A DNA stretch of 64,000 bases from Sedimentisphaerales bacterium (GTDB lineage: Bacteria; Planctomycetota; Phycisphaerae; Sedimentisphaerales; SM23-30). The first letter of the stretch is position 1. Each line of letters opens with the position of its first letter. This document shows, piece after piece, positions 27,287-34,513 of this stretch. A program made the translations under genes and the position numbers. The notes below the pieces were generated by a model. It was not told the origin of the DNA and made no database searches. It was given only the letters and a program-made list of their open reading frames with translations. The DNA lies in assembly GCA_028281535.1 (NCBI GenBank), contig JANQJS010000022.1, positions 124,001-188,000 on the forward strand. Reading direction: 5' to 3'.

Positions 27287-27338
27287 TAGTTTTAATTTTT
27301 TTTTAGTTTTTTTATAATTTCATACGGGAATATGACTT

Positions 27339-27818
27339 ATGAGCAATGATGGCGCTACAGATATCGCAGAACTCTTTATCGAACGACGAATTCCACCCCT
27401 ATTACGGAGAGCTTGGTACAGCTTAAACCAGGAATTTCGCCGCCGTCTAGCCCACTTGCAGATTACCCCAAACCAATTTACCATCCTCAGGTGGCTGATT
27501 GAAAAGGATAACCAAGGCCTAACCCAACGCGAAATTGCATACCTCATGGCCAGCGACCCAAATACAATCACCTCAATCTTGAATCGACTGGAAGATAAAG
27601 AATATATCGAACGCACTCCGCATGAATCAGACAAGCGAGCCCATCGGATCCGAGTCAAAGAAGGTGGACGGGAAATCTACAATCAAGCAAAACCCATTGC
27701 CATGGATCTGCAAGATGAAATCAGCCATTGTATTGCCCCCGACAAAGTGGATGAATTTATAACGCAGTTGTCGACTCTCGCCGACAACTGCAATAAGATT
27801 TTAAATAAAAATAAATAA
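27339..27818 (+). CDS. MarR family transcriptional regulator
   Basis: A 159-residue winged-helix protein. The recognition region is LTQREIAYLMASDPNTITSILNRLEDKEYIER and the wing is the SDKRAHRIRVKEGG segment, flanked by the dimerisation helices of the MarR fold. Members often repress nearby genes until an aromatic acid, its CoA ester or another phenolic ligand binds. It is transcribed divergently from the 22-kb operon; the 250-bp gap contains the operon promoter with a palindromic spacer. A clear terminator follows at 27857. The regulatory target is inferred from position and from the repeated operator-like motif. Confidence 0.9.
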   Translation: MSNDGATDIAELFIERRIPPLLRRAWYSLNQEFRRRLAHLQITPNQFTILRWLIEKDNQGLTQREIAYLMASDPNTITSILNRLEDKEYIERTPHESDKRAHRIRVKEGGREIYNQAKPIAMDLQDEISHCIAPDKVDEFITQLSTLADNCNKILNKNK

Positions 27819-27856
27819 ACAATTTGTATTTAGAAATGGATATCTTTAAGCACAAC

Positions 27857-27882
27857 AATGCTGAAGAGCATTATTTCTTTTT
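27857..27882 (+). terminator. Intrinsic terminator of the MarR gene
   Basis: Perfect 6-bp stem AATGCT/AGCATT with a GAAG tetraloop (27857-27872), followed by ATTTCTTTTT. It lies 39 bp after the MarR stop and overlaps the stop codon of the convergent propeller gene. Confidence 0.7.
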
Positions 27883-29151
27883 CATATCAATACAAATCAT
27901 CTCTTCTTGGTCTCGCAAAATAAGCATTCCATTACTCAAAGCTAATGGCGCCCAGATTTCTTCTTCCCCATTGAGCACTTTCACCTTTGCGAGTTGTTTG
28001 TATTTCTCACCAGTGGCTTCAGCTAAAATTAATTCGCCTGTCTCACCTGCTAAGGCAATTACCATATTATCAGCAATGATGAGATTACCTTTGTCCACAT
28101 CTGGAGCCTTCTGCGTTTTCCATAACGTATTACCTTTCAAGTCCAGGCATACTAACCCTTCATGCTGGTTCCTGTCCATATTTTCGTTGGTATTAAAATT
28201 TGCAAAGAGTAGATCATTATGCAAAATAGCAGGATGAATTTGTGAGCCCCGCTCCTTGAAACGGAAAATTTCTTTGAATTGGTAGCCCGTTCCTTTTTTA
28301 AGAACTTCCAACATCACAGAGCCAGAGTCATACCCCCCCGTAATAAATAACTTGTTCTCGCTAATCTTTGTAGGGTATGGAATGGGTATATTATTTTTAT
28401 ACCCTTCATAATCCCATATCGTTTTGCCTGTATCGGGATCAATAAACAGCACATGACCTTCAATGATATACAAAAACCCTTTCACCCCTGCTATGGTTTG
28501 TAAAGATACAGGCATGTATGATCCATATTTCAGCTCACCAAACGATGGAGTCGTCCAAATGGTTTTACCCGTATTTTTATCAATAGCCGCCAAACCGGCT
28601 TTCTTACCCATTGGGGTTATAATCAACTTATCTTTATAAACGACAGGCGCATGAGAGTAACCCCAGGTGGGTGGCTCTTCAACATCAAACGTTTTCATCA
28701 TATCGATAATTTTAACGAATTTCTTTTTATTACGATCACAAATATAGATCTGACCGAATGGGCCGCTGGCATAGACTCTATCTTTCGTCACAGTTGGCAC
28801 ACACCTGGAGCCATTGAAATCGATACGGCCTGGCACTTTATTGACGCACTGCCATTTCAGCTTGCCTGTTTTTAAATCCAGACATTTGAGCATATCTTGC
28901 GTACCCACTTCACGATCCATAATGAATATTTCATCACCATCGATCGCAGCTCCACCAAAACCCGGCTCAACGTCTATCCGCCATAATATCTTCGGACCAC
29001 TTTCTGGAAAACTTCGCACAAGGCCAGTCTCAGGGCTATAACCCGTTCCTTCAGGGCCTTGAAAATGTGGCCAGCTAGCCAACAAAAACGACTGACTCAA
29101 TAACATCATTAATACTACTACACAACTTTTCCGAACCATATCATACTCCAA
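27871..29151 (-). CDS. Exported PQQ-like beta-propeller protein
   Basis: A 426-residue secreted protein. The signal peptide has a hydrophobic core at about 8-24 ending near LAS-WP. The mature protein opens with WPHFQGPEGTGYSPETG, the group's typical first strand, and has seven or so PQQ-like blades (VYASGPFGQIYICDR, KLIITPMGKKAGLAAIDKNTG and others). It is a likely periplasmic or surface protein; no ligand can be named. It is driven by a promoter at 29301-29329 that copies the one at the head of the 22-kb operon, so it may belong to the same regulon. Its leader contains the 3' stub of another propeller gene. Confidence 0.85.
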   Translation of the reverse strand: MEYDMVRKSCVVVLMMLLSQSFLLASWPHFQGPEGTGYSPETGLVRSFPESGPKILWRIDVEPGFGGAAIDGDEIFIMDREVGTQDMLKCLDLKTGKLKWQCVNKVPGRIDFNGSRCVPTVTKDRVYASGPFGQIYICDRNKKKFVKIIDMMKTFDVEEPPTWGYSHAPVVYKDKLIITPMGKKAGLAAIDKNTGKTIWTTPSFGELKYGSYMPVSLQTIAGVKGFLYIIEGHVLFIDPDTGKTIWDYEGYKNNIPIPYPTKISENKLFITGGYDSGSVMLEVLKKGTGYQFKEIFRFKERGSQIHPAILHNDLLFANFNTNENMDRNQHEGLVCLDLKGNTLWKTQKAPDVDKGNLIIADNMVIALAGETGELILAEATGEKYKQLAKVKVLNGEEEIWAPLALSNGMLILRDQEEMICIDMKKK

Positions 29152-29165
29152 ATTTATATTTTATT

Positions 29166-29252
29166 TTAGATACCAACCCAGACGAGATTATCGTCGGTAT
29201 TGCGAGCACATAAATAACCGACTGGTAAAGATGAAACCGTCAAACAACGTTC
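29166..29252 (-). pseudogene. 3' remnant of a PQQ-like propeller gene
   Basis: Translating the minus strand just before the 426-residue propeller gene gives ERCLTVSSLPVGYLCARN and then TDDNLVWVGI followed by a stop. The last residues of the neighbouring 410-residue propeller protein read GRCWTVPTLSNGHLFARN and then ADGTLVCVDI. About half of the positions agree, in register and at the same distance from the stop codon. Nothing upstream of this piece in the same frame looks like a propeller; it runs straight into the promoter at 29301. The natural reading is that almost all of a tandem propeller gene was deleted, leaving its promoter and its final 28 codons. Confidence 0.6.
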
Positions 29253-29300
29253 CATACACACAAGCATCGTGTAATATGCCTTACGAATTCCTACACATAT

Positions 29301-29329
29301 ATAATATGTGTACGTATAGTAATTGTCAA
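29301..29329 (-). promoter_or_regulatory. Promoter with putative operator, copy of the 22-kb operon promoter
   Basis: Minus-strand TTGACA at 29329-29324, a 17-bp spacer, TATTAT at 29306-29301. On the plus strand the -10 side reads TATAATATGTGTACGTA, against TATAATATGTATACGTA at 27257, with the shared part at the same register inside the spacer. Both -35 elements lie in CCATTGACA or CTATTGACA. It would drive the 426-residue propeller gene with a leader of about 140 nt. Confidence 0.65.
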
Positions 29330-29448
29330 TGGTTCTTGTTTTTTTGGTGATTTTATAATCGCCTATTTTAAAATTACTTGTGGTGACATTCCTCGCCATC
29401 GACTACATAAACCTGTTTATATTAAGATTAGCCCTTCACCATAACAAC

Positions 29449-29492
29449 GGGCCTAGAATAGCTAAACAAGGACGTTTACTATCACCAGGCCC
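29449..29492 (-). terminator. Hairpin terminator after the 410-residue propeller gene
   Basis: Outer arms GGGCCT (29449-29454) and AGGCCC (29487-29492) enclose a second stem ATAG(C)TAAAC / GTTTACTAT. It lies about 40 bp after the minus-strand stop at 29533. A T-run flanks it on the plus strand (ACTTTTTATT) and a weaker GTTGTTAT on the minus strand, so it could work in both directions. Confidence 0.45.
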
Positions 29493-29532
29493 ACTTTTTA
29501 TTACAAACTGATTTACTGACTTCAAATTATAA

Positions 29533-30765
29533 TTATTTACTGATATCTACACAAACAAGAGTACCATCAGCATTCCTAGCAAACAGATGACCATTTGATA
29601 ACGTCGGCACAGTCCAACAACGCCCACTCAATAACTTCATGCGAGAAACTTCATTGTAACCTGAAGGACTCGCCTTAACAGATACGAGTTCACCACCATC
29701 ATTTAATATGACTAAGGTCCCATCAACCAAGAACAGACTACCAACAGTAAAACCTTTTTGTTGCCATTTAACTTTTCCCGTTTCAAACTCCATGCAAATC
29801 AAAGGAGCATCATCTTCTTCATTACCACTCGTACCATACAAATGCCCTTGCCACAAAACACTGCTGGCAAATTGATTTTTCATGTCCTCTTTGCCCCATA
29901 TTTGCTTAGGGCCTCCAGCTCCGATATTCAACAAGGCACATCCACGATCATAGCCAGAAGAGATAAACATTTTATCGCCTTGAATAATTGGATCTGCAGC
30001 GTTTACATTCCAAGCCGTCTTCCATCTGTGACGCCAGAGTTTTTTGCCAGTCTTGGCTTCCACTGCGGAAATATACTTACCACTAAACATCGCAACTTTC
30101 TCTTGCCCATCAAGCGCATAGGGGACAGGACTGGAATAACCCGCCGTTCCATTTTCACCCTTCCATATGAGTTCACCTGACGCTTTATTAAATGCTAATC
30201 CCGTTAACCCTGCATTAACAATCAGCATATCACCATGAATGAGTGGCGAACCTGATAATCCCCACATCGGAATTTTAATGTTATATTCTTTACGTATATT
30301 CTTTTCCCAAACTTTGGAACCATCACTTGTTTTCCAACAAATTAAATCTCCATGCTTGCCTTGTGTATAGACAAGATTACCACCAATCGTTGGCGTTGCA
30401 TTAGGTCCCCCTTCATACATATTGGCCTTCAGCTTACTTTTATATTTACTTTCCCAAACCTTTTTACCTGTTTTGATATCTATACAGACCAAGATATCTT
30501 CATCATCCACATTTCCCATCGTAAAGGCTTTTCCTTGACTAGTGACAATCGAAGAAAATCCCGTCCCAACATGCGTTTTCCATAGTCGCTTAGGTGGATG
30601 TTTTTTCCAATCAAACTGAATATTTGTTTCTTTAGAAATACCATTATGATCTGGCCCTCGCCAATTTGGCCAATCCCCTGCAGAGACAGTAGTTGCTAGA
30701 AGGAATAATAAGGAAACCGCGACGAGGCATTGAATAGACTTTTTAGCGATAGACGTATCGATCAT
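29533..30765 (-). CDS. Exported PQQ-like beta-propeller protein
   Basis: A 410-residue secreted protein. The signal peptide (about 12-28) ends near VSA-GD. The mature start GDWPNWRGPDHNGISKET is the standard opening of this PVC propeller group, followed by about seven PQQ-like blades (LVYTQGKHGDLICWKTSDGSKVW is representative). AAAGGAG lies 6 bp upstream of the ATG. It has its own promoter at 30843-30871, which lacks the TACGTA spacer of the MarR-linked promoters and carries TAACGTTA instead. Its C-terminus is the closest match to the decayed fragment at 29166-29252, so the lost gene was probably a tandem duplicate of this one. Confidence 0.85.
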   Translation of the reverse strand: MIDTSIAKKSIQCLVAVSLLFLLATTVSAGDWPNWRGPDHNGISKETNIQFDWKKHPPKRLWKTHVGTGFSSIVTSQGKAFTMGNVDDEDILVCIDIKTGKKVWESKYKSKLKANMYEGGPNATPTIGGNLVYTQGKHGDLICWKTSDGSKVWEKNIRKEYNIKIPMWGLSGSPLIHGDMLIVNAGLTGLAFNKASGELIWKGENGTAGYSSPVPYALDGQEKVAMFSGKYISAVEAKTGKKLWRHRWKTAWNVNAADPIIQGDKMFISSGYDRGCALLNIGAGGPKQIWGKEDMKNQFASSVLWQGHLYGTSGNEEDDAPLICMEFETGKVKWQQKGFTVGSLFLVDGTLVILNDGGELVSVKASPSGYNEVSRMKLLSGRCWTVPTLSNGHLFARNADGTLVCVDISK

Positions 30766-30842
30766 TTATATCTCCTTTACAAAATAAACTTCAAAATTAT
30801 CTAAAGCTGGCATCCAGCCAACTAGCTAGATTTCATGTAGGT

Positions 30843-30871
30843 AATATAACGTTAAATATATCATCCAACAA
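30843..30871 (-). promoter_or_regulatory. Sigma-70 promoter of the 410-residue propeller gene
   Basis: Minus-strand TTGTTG at 30871-30866, a 17-bp spacer, TATATT at 30848-30843. The spacer ends with the 8-bp palindrome TAACGTTA overlapping its -10 side. The leader would be about 70 nt. Confidence 0.5.
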
Positions 30872-31054
30872 TGAGAAACACTTAACATCGACAAGATACG
30901 TTCCGAAGAGCACTTTGACCTAAATGTTTGCAATCTATTCAACAGAAACCATTTAGAAAAATCATGATTTACAAATAGCTAAGTAAAAGCTACACAATAA
31001 CCTACATCAATAAATTATACGACTAATGATGATGAGGGTTTGATGAATATCGAC

Positions 31055-32920
31055 TTATTTTTCAAAGTATCCCGGTAGCAATCGAAGTGACTCATCAAAC
31101 GAAGAAGCCAAACCACGATTTTCTTGGTAAATATCTAACCTATTTTGGACATCAGATTCATATTTTTTGAATAAATCATTAGATTGCACAATACCTAAAG
31201 CCTTCTGCTGATTTTCGACAGCCACATCATACTTCTCAACAGCCGCATTCAAGACAGCAAGCGATTCATATGCCATTAATTTTTCAGAATCGGTTTGAGC
31301 TTGTTTCAGTGCACTGTCGGCAATATTAAACATCCCTTCAACCCGTTTTTCACTGGTGACTTTTGTATAATTTAATGAGATCGCCCACACCATCATTAAT
31401 TTAGTTTTCAGGTGTTGCTTATCCTTATGATAAGCCAGTTGTAAATTTTGAATCATTGCAGACAACTGCTTATTCTCATAATTTTTTCTAGCCTCCAAAT
31501 ACAACTCTTCAGACTGGATATCTTTAAACCCAATATTAGGTTGCACATTCAATGCCTTCTCTAAGGTAACAAATAGATAATCTGCTTTGGGAGGAACCCC
31601 ATCTAAGACTTGACCGGGCAAGATAATTTTAGGCACCCCCTTTTTACCAATAATCTTATAGATCGCTATGCCATGATTAATATATTGCTTATACTGAGAA
31701 TCTGACATCGCTTGATCATAATCATTTCCAAGAAGTTTCTTAACATATTTAGTAACCTGTTGAAATTTAGGAAATGGTTTATTATTTGCCGCATACTTAT
31801 CATATTTTACAAATTGCTCTGGGGCATGGTTCCAAATTGAAATAGCATATTGTGCTAGATCGCATGCATCTTCATGTTTGGCTGATGTTTTCTTGACTAA
31901 TGGATTACAATCTTGATCTAAAGGAAAAGGAAAAAGTGCAAAAGCGATTTGACCTCGATAACGCCTTTCAATATCTAAAACATATGCATGCATCATTCTG
32001 CATTTGTAACAGGTGTAATCGAATAGTAAGCCAAGTATATATGTAGAATCAGGTTCACCTAACAAAATAACATCATCTGGTGTAAATCGAATTCGACCAC
32101 CATACAAATTAATAATCCGCGGCTTCTTAGTCTCCTCTATAGGTTTTACGATGGGTTTATCTTCTGATTTAACTTCGGTTTCATTCAAATGTTTATTGTC
32201 CAGCTCTATAACATTTTCATTGACGGGTTGCTTAACATCAGGATCATCTGGTTTTGTTTCAATAGATTTTTCAGAAGGTGGATTGTTACTCTTTTCATCC
32301 GAAGTTAAATCAATTGACCCGGTAGTTTTATTTTCATCAAATGCAATCTCATTTATATGTTGAACAGGTGGTTTTACTAAAATTTGTCCACCAATAAGAA
32401 CGGCAAGGCCGATCACAGCAGGGATCAATGGTTTAATCATAGACACTTTTAGTTGGTCGCCATGATCTCTACGGATTAAATCTGATGCTAACAAAATTAA
32501 TAGCAGCAAGACACCGCAACAATGGACGCCCAGACAATAGAGGCAATACCCATCCAACTTCAATGCTTGTAATCCAAGAAACCATAGCCCTGCTCCCACG
32601 GCCAAATAAATCGCCATGGCATACAAACTAAATGCCATCTTCCGCAACTTTAATGAGATGATTGGCCGCATCATTAAGAGTGATATAAATATCAGTCCAT
32701 AATTCACTATGCCAAATGCGCTCACTGGAATATTTATCCATTTGGACCAACGACTCGCAAGAATCTCATCACAGTCAAAACTGGAGGTTTCATCACACCC
32801 CGCTAGTGAGGCGCCTGCCAATGTAGCTAATAATAAATAAATAGAAAGGCCAACAGCGATCAATGTAACAAGGCAAAGAATAACAAAGAGAGGATTCCGG
32901 GTTAATCGGTCCAAAAGCAT
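31055..32920 (-). CDS. VKOR-DsbA-TPR fusion, disulfide-forming membrane protein
   Basis: A 621-residue protein joining three parts. Residues about 10-180 are a VKOR domain of five helices with the loop cysteines C42 and C50 and the active-site pair CLYC at 126-129. Residues about 190-270 are a Lys/Glu/Pro/Asn-rich linker. Residues about 278-460 are a thioredoxin-fold DsbA-like domain with CYKC at 304-307 and a cis-Pro region in KGVPKIILPG. The last 150 residues look like TPR helices. VKOR re-oxidises the fused thioredoxin domain with quinone, so the protein should make disulfides in exported proteins. A TPR tail is not standard in VKOR fusions and may recruit clients. Confidence 0.85.
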   Translation of the reverse strand: MLLDRLTRNPLFVILCLVTLIAVGLSIYLLLATLAGASLAGCDETSSFDCDEILASRWSKWINIPVSAFGIVNYGLIFISLLMMRPIISLKLRKMAFSLYAMAIYLAVGAGLWFLGLQALKLDGYCLYCLGVHCCGVLLLLILLASDLIRRDHGDQLKVSMIKPLIPAVIGLAVLIGGQILVKPPVQHINEIAFDENKTTGSIDLTSDEKSNNPPSEKSIETKPDDPDVKQPVNENVIELDNKHLNETEVKSEDKPIVKPIEETKKPRIINLYGGRIRFTPDDVILLGEPDSTYILGLLFDYTCYKCRMMHAYVLDIERRYRGQIAFALFPFPLDQDCNPLVKKTSAKHEDACDLAQYAISIWNHAPEQFVKYDKYAANNKPFPKFQQVTKYVKKLLGNDYDQAMSDSQYKQYINHGIAIYKIIGKKGVPKIILPGQVLDGVPPKADYLFVTLEKALNVQPNIGFKDIQSEELYLEARKNYENKQLSAMIQNLQLAYHKDKQHLKTKLMMVWAISLNYTKVTSEKRVEGMFNIADSALKQAQTDSEKLMAYESLAVLNAAVEKYDVAVENQQKALGIVQSNDLFKKYESDVQNRLDIYQENRGLASSFDESLRLLPGYFEK

Positions 32921-32962
32921 AAAAAGATGTCCTATTTTTAATAAGAATATGATTTAATGATT

Positions 32963-32990
32963 ATTATAACATTTTTGAGTCGTTTTTCAA
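32963..32990 (-). promoter_or_regulatory. Sigma-70 promoter of the VKOR fusion gene
   Basis: Minus-strand TTGAAA at 32990-32985, a 16-bp spacer ending in TGT, and TATAAT at 32968-32963 (an extended -10, TGTTATAAT). The leader would be about 35 nt. Confidence 0.65.
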
Positions 32991-33151
32991 ATACTAAGAA
33001 ATTTACAGTACGATTCAATTTCACTCATGAAACTTTACTATAATGTCGTAAAAAAGAGTGGACGATCCATAACAAATTGTTCGCTATATTAAAATCTTTG
33101 GATATAATGCAATGGTCAAGGATTTCATAACTCAATTACATTAAAAATCGC

Positions 33152-34414
33152 ATGAAAATAAAACTTAATTATGGTCAAAATGGCTTAGAGGTAGATCTAC
33201 CAAGTGACAATGTCACTTTGATCATGAATGAACCTCTCAAGGGCCTCGAAAATGAGCAGGCATCCTTTGTTCAATCGCTGGATTCACCTATCCAGTCCAA
33301 ACCGCTCAAAGAATTAATATCCCCCACTGATAAAATTGCGATCGTGATACCAGATATAACACGACCTTTTCCTTTTGAGAAAATTTTGACCTGGCTTTTT
33401 GACTATCTCAGTGAAATTCCCAGCCAGAATTTTGTCATTATTAATGGCACTGGCACCCATCGAGCCAATACCGACCAGGAATTGATCCAAATGGTTGGAA
33501 AAAAAATATTCAACCAATATCGAATCATCAACCACCTGTGCCAGGATGATTCGACCATGAGTCTGGTTGGCAAAGCCCCCGAAGGCCATGATGTTTATTT
33601 TAACAGTGACTATGTCAATGCAGACAAGCGACTGGTACTGGGATTTATTGAACCACATATTGTCGCTGGCTTTTCAGGAGGCTACAAAGGTGTTTTTCCA
33701 GGTATTGCCGATTTAAATTCCATTGGCCAATACCATCGTCCTGTGATTCTTGCTGATCCGAATAGCAAATATGGGGAAATGACTCATAATCCCACACAAA
33801 ACATTTTACAACATAATGGTGCATTAGTTCCTGTGACTTTTTTAATTAACCTAACCCTAAATCATAATAGAGAAATCACTAACTACTTTTGTGGCGATTG
33901 TCTAACAGCTCATTTACAAGGCTGTGATTTTGTCAAAAACCATTGCATGTTTAAATGTGAGCATTCTTTTCCCATTGTCATTACGACGAATAATGGCTAC
34001 CCGCTCGATCAAAATCTTTACCAATGTGCTAAAGGGCTTTATGCAGCGAAAATGATTGTTAAGCAAAATGGCCTCATCATCACCGCGGCTCAGTGCAACG
34101 ATGGCTTTGGCAACAATACCTTTAAAGAATTGCTTTTTAGCCATGATAGCCCTGAATCATTGATGAAAACACTCTATGAACGCGAAAAAATTGAATGTGG
34201 GCAATGGGTCGGCCAGCACTTTGGTATTGTCCACGAAAAAGCCAGAGTCGCCCTCTATTCAGACATTGATGCCCAGCAAGCCTCCAAAGCCTATTTTGAG
34301 CCAATCAGTGATATCGCTCAGCGCGTTCAACAGGAACTTGAACACGTCGGCAAAGATAGCCCTATTGCTGTGCTTCCTGAAGGTTTTATGACCATTCCTT
34401 ATATCGCAAATTAG
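33152..34414 (+). CDS. LarA-family nickel-pincer racemase/epimerase
   Basis: A 420-residue enzyme of the lactate racemase (LarA, DUF2088) family. Counterparts of the known LarA active site are in order: Arg71 in DITRPFP, His103 in GTGTHR, His169 in EPHIVAGFSGG, Lys179 in GGYKGVFPG (the residue that holds the cofactor), and His195. All expected positions are filled, so an active 2-hydroxyacid racemase or epimerase is likely. The substrate may differ from lactate because the family is diverse. The cofactor makers LarB, LarC and LarE are not encoded in this window. There is no strong Shine-Dalgarno site; a TATAAT box lies at 33103-33108 without a convincing -35. Confidence 0.8.
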   Translation: MKIKLNYGQNGLEVDLPSDNVTLIMNEPLKGLENEQASFVQSLDSPIQSKPLKELISPTDKIAIVIPDITRPFPFEKILTWLFDYLSEIPSQNFVIINGTGTHRANTDQELIQMVGKKIFNQYRIINHLCQDDSTMSLVGKAPEGHDVYFNSDYVNADKRLVLGFIEPHIVAGFSGGYKGVFPGIADLNSIGQYHRPVILADPNSKYGEMTHNPTQNILQHNGALVPVTFLINLTLNHNREITNYFCGDCLTAHLQGCDFVKNHCMFKCEHSFPIVITTNNGYPLDQNLYQCAKGLYAAKMIVKQNGLIITAAQCNDGFGNNTFKELLFSHDSPESLMKTLYEREKIECGQWVGQHFGIVHEKARVALYSDIDAQQASKAYFEPISDIAQRVQQELEHVGKDSPIAVLPEGFMTIPYIAN

Positions 34415-34513
34415 AAATTTTCACTGGATTTTTGCGATAAATCTCCTAATATCAGTCTTGCGAAATGCTTTTATTTCTATGTATGGATGCATGATATTAG
34501 GTAGGAGCCTAGA

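Larger units (their letters stand above)
29152..29532. other. 381-bp intergenic region between two propeller genes
   Basis: From low to high coordinate it holds the 3' remnant of a lost propeller gene (29166-29252), the MarR-operon-like promoter (29301-29329) and a hairpin (29449-29492) that ends the upstream 410-residue gene. No intact gene is present; the 77-codon ORF in the track is the remnant plus translated promoter sequence. Confidence 0.7.

Noticed and set aside
29166-29399. 77-codon ORF as an intact small gene
   Set aside because: Its 5' half is translated promoter sequence; only the last 28 codons look like protein, and they match a propeller C-terminus, so it is called a remnant.
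29758-30180. 140-codon antisense ORF within the 410-residue propeller gene
   Set aside because: A shadow frame of a clear coding gene with no protein-family pattern.
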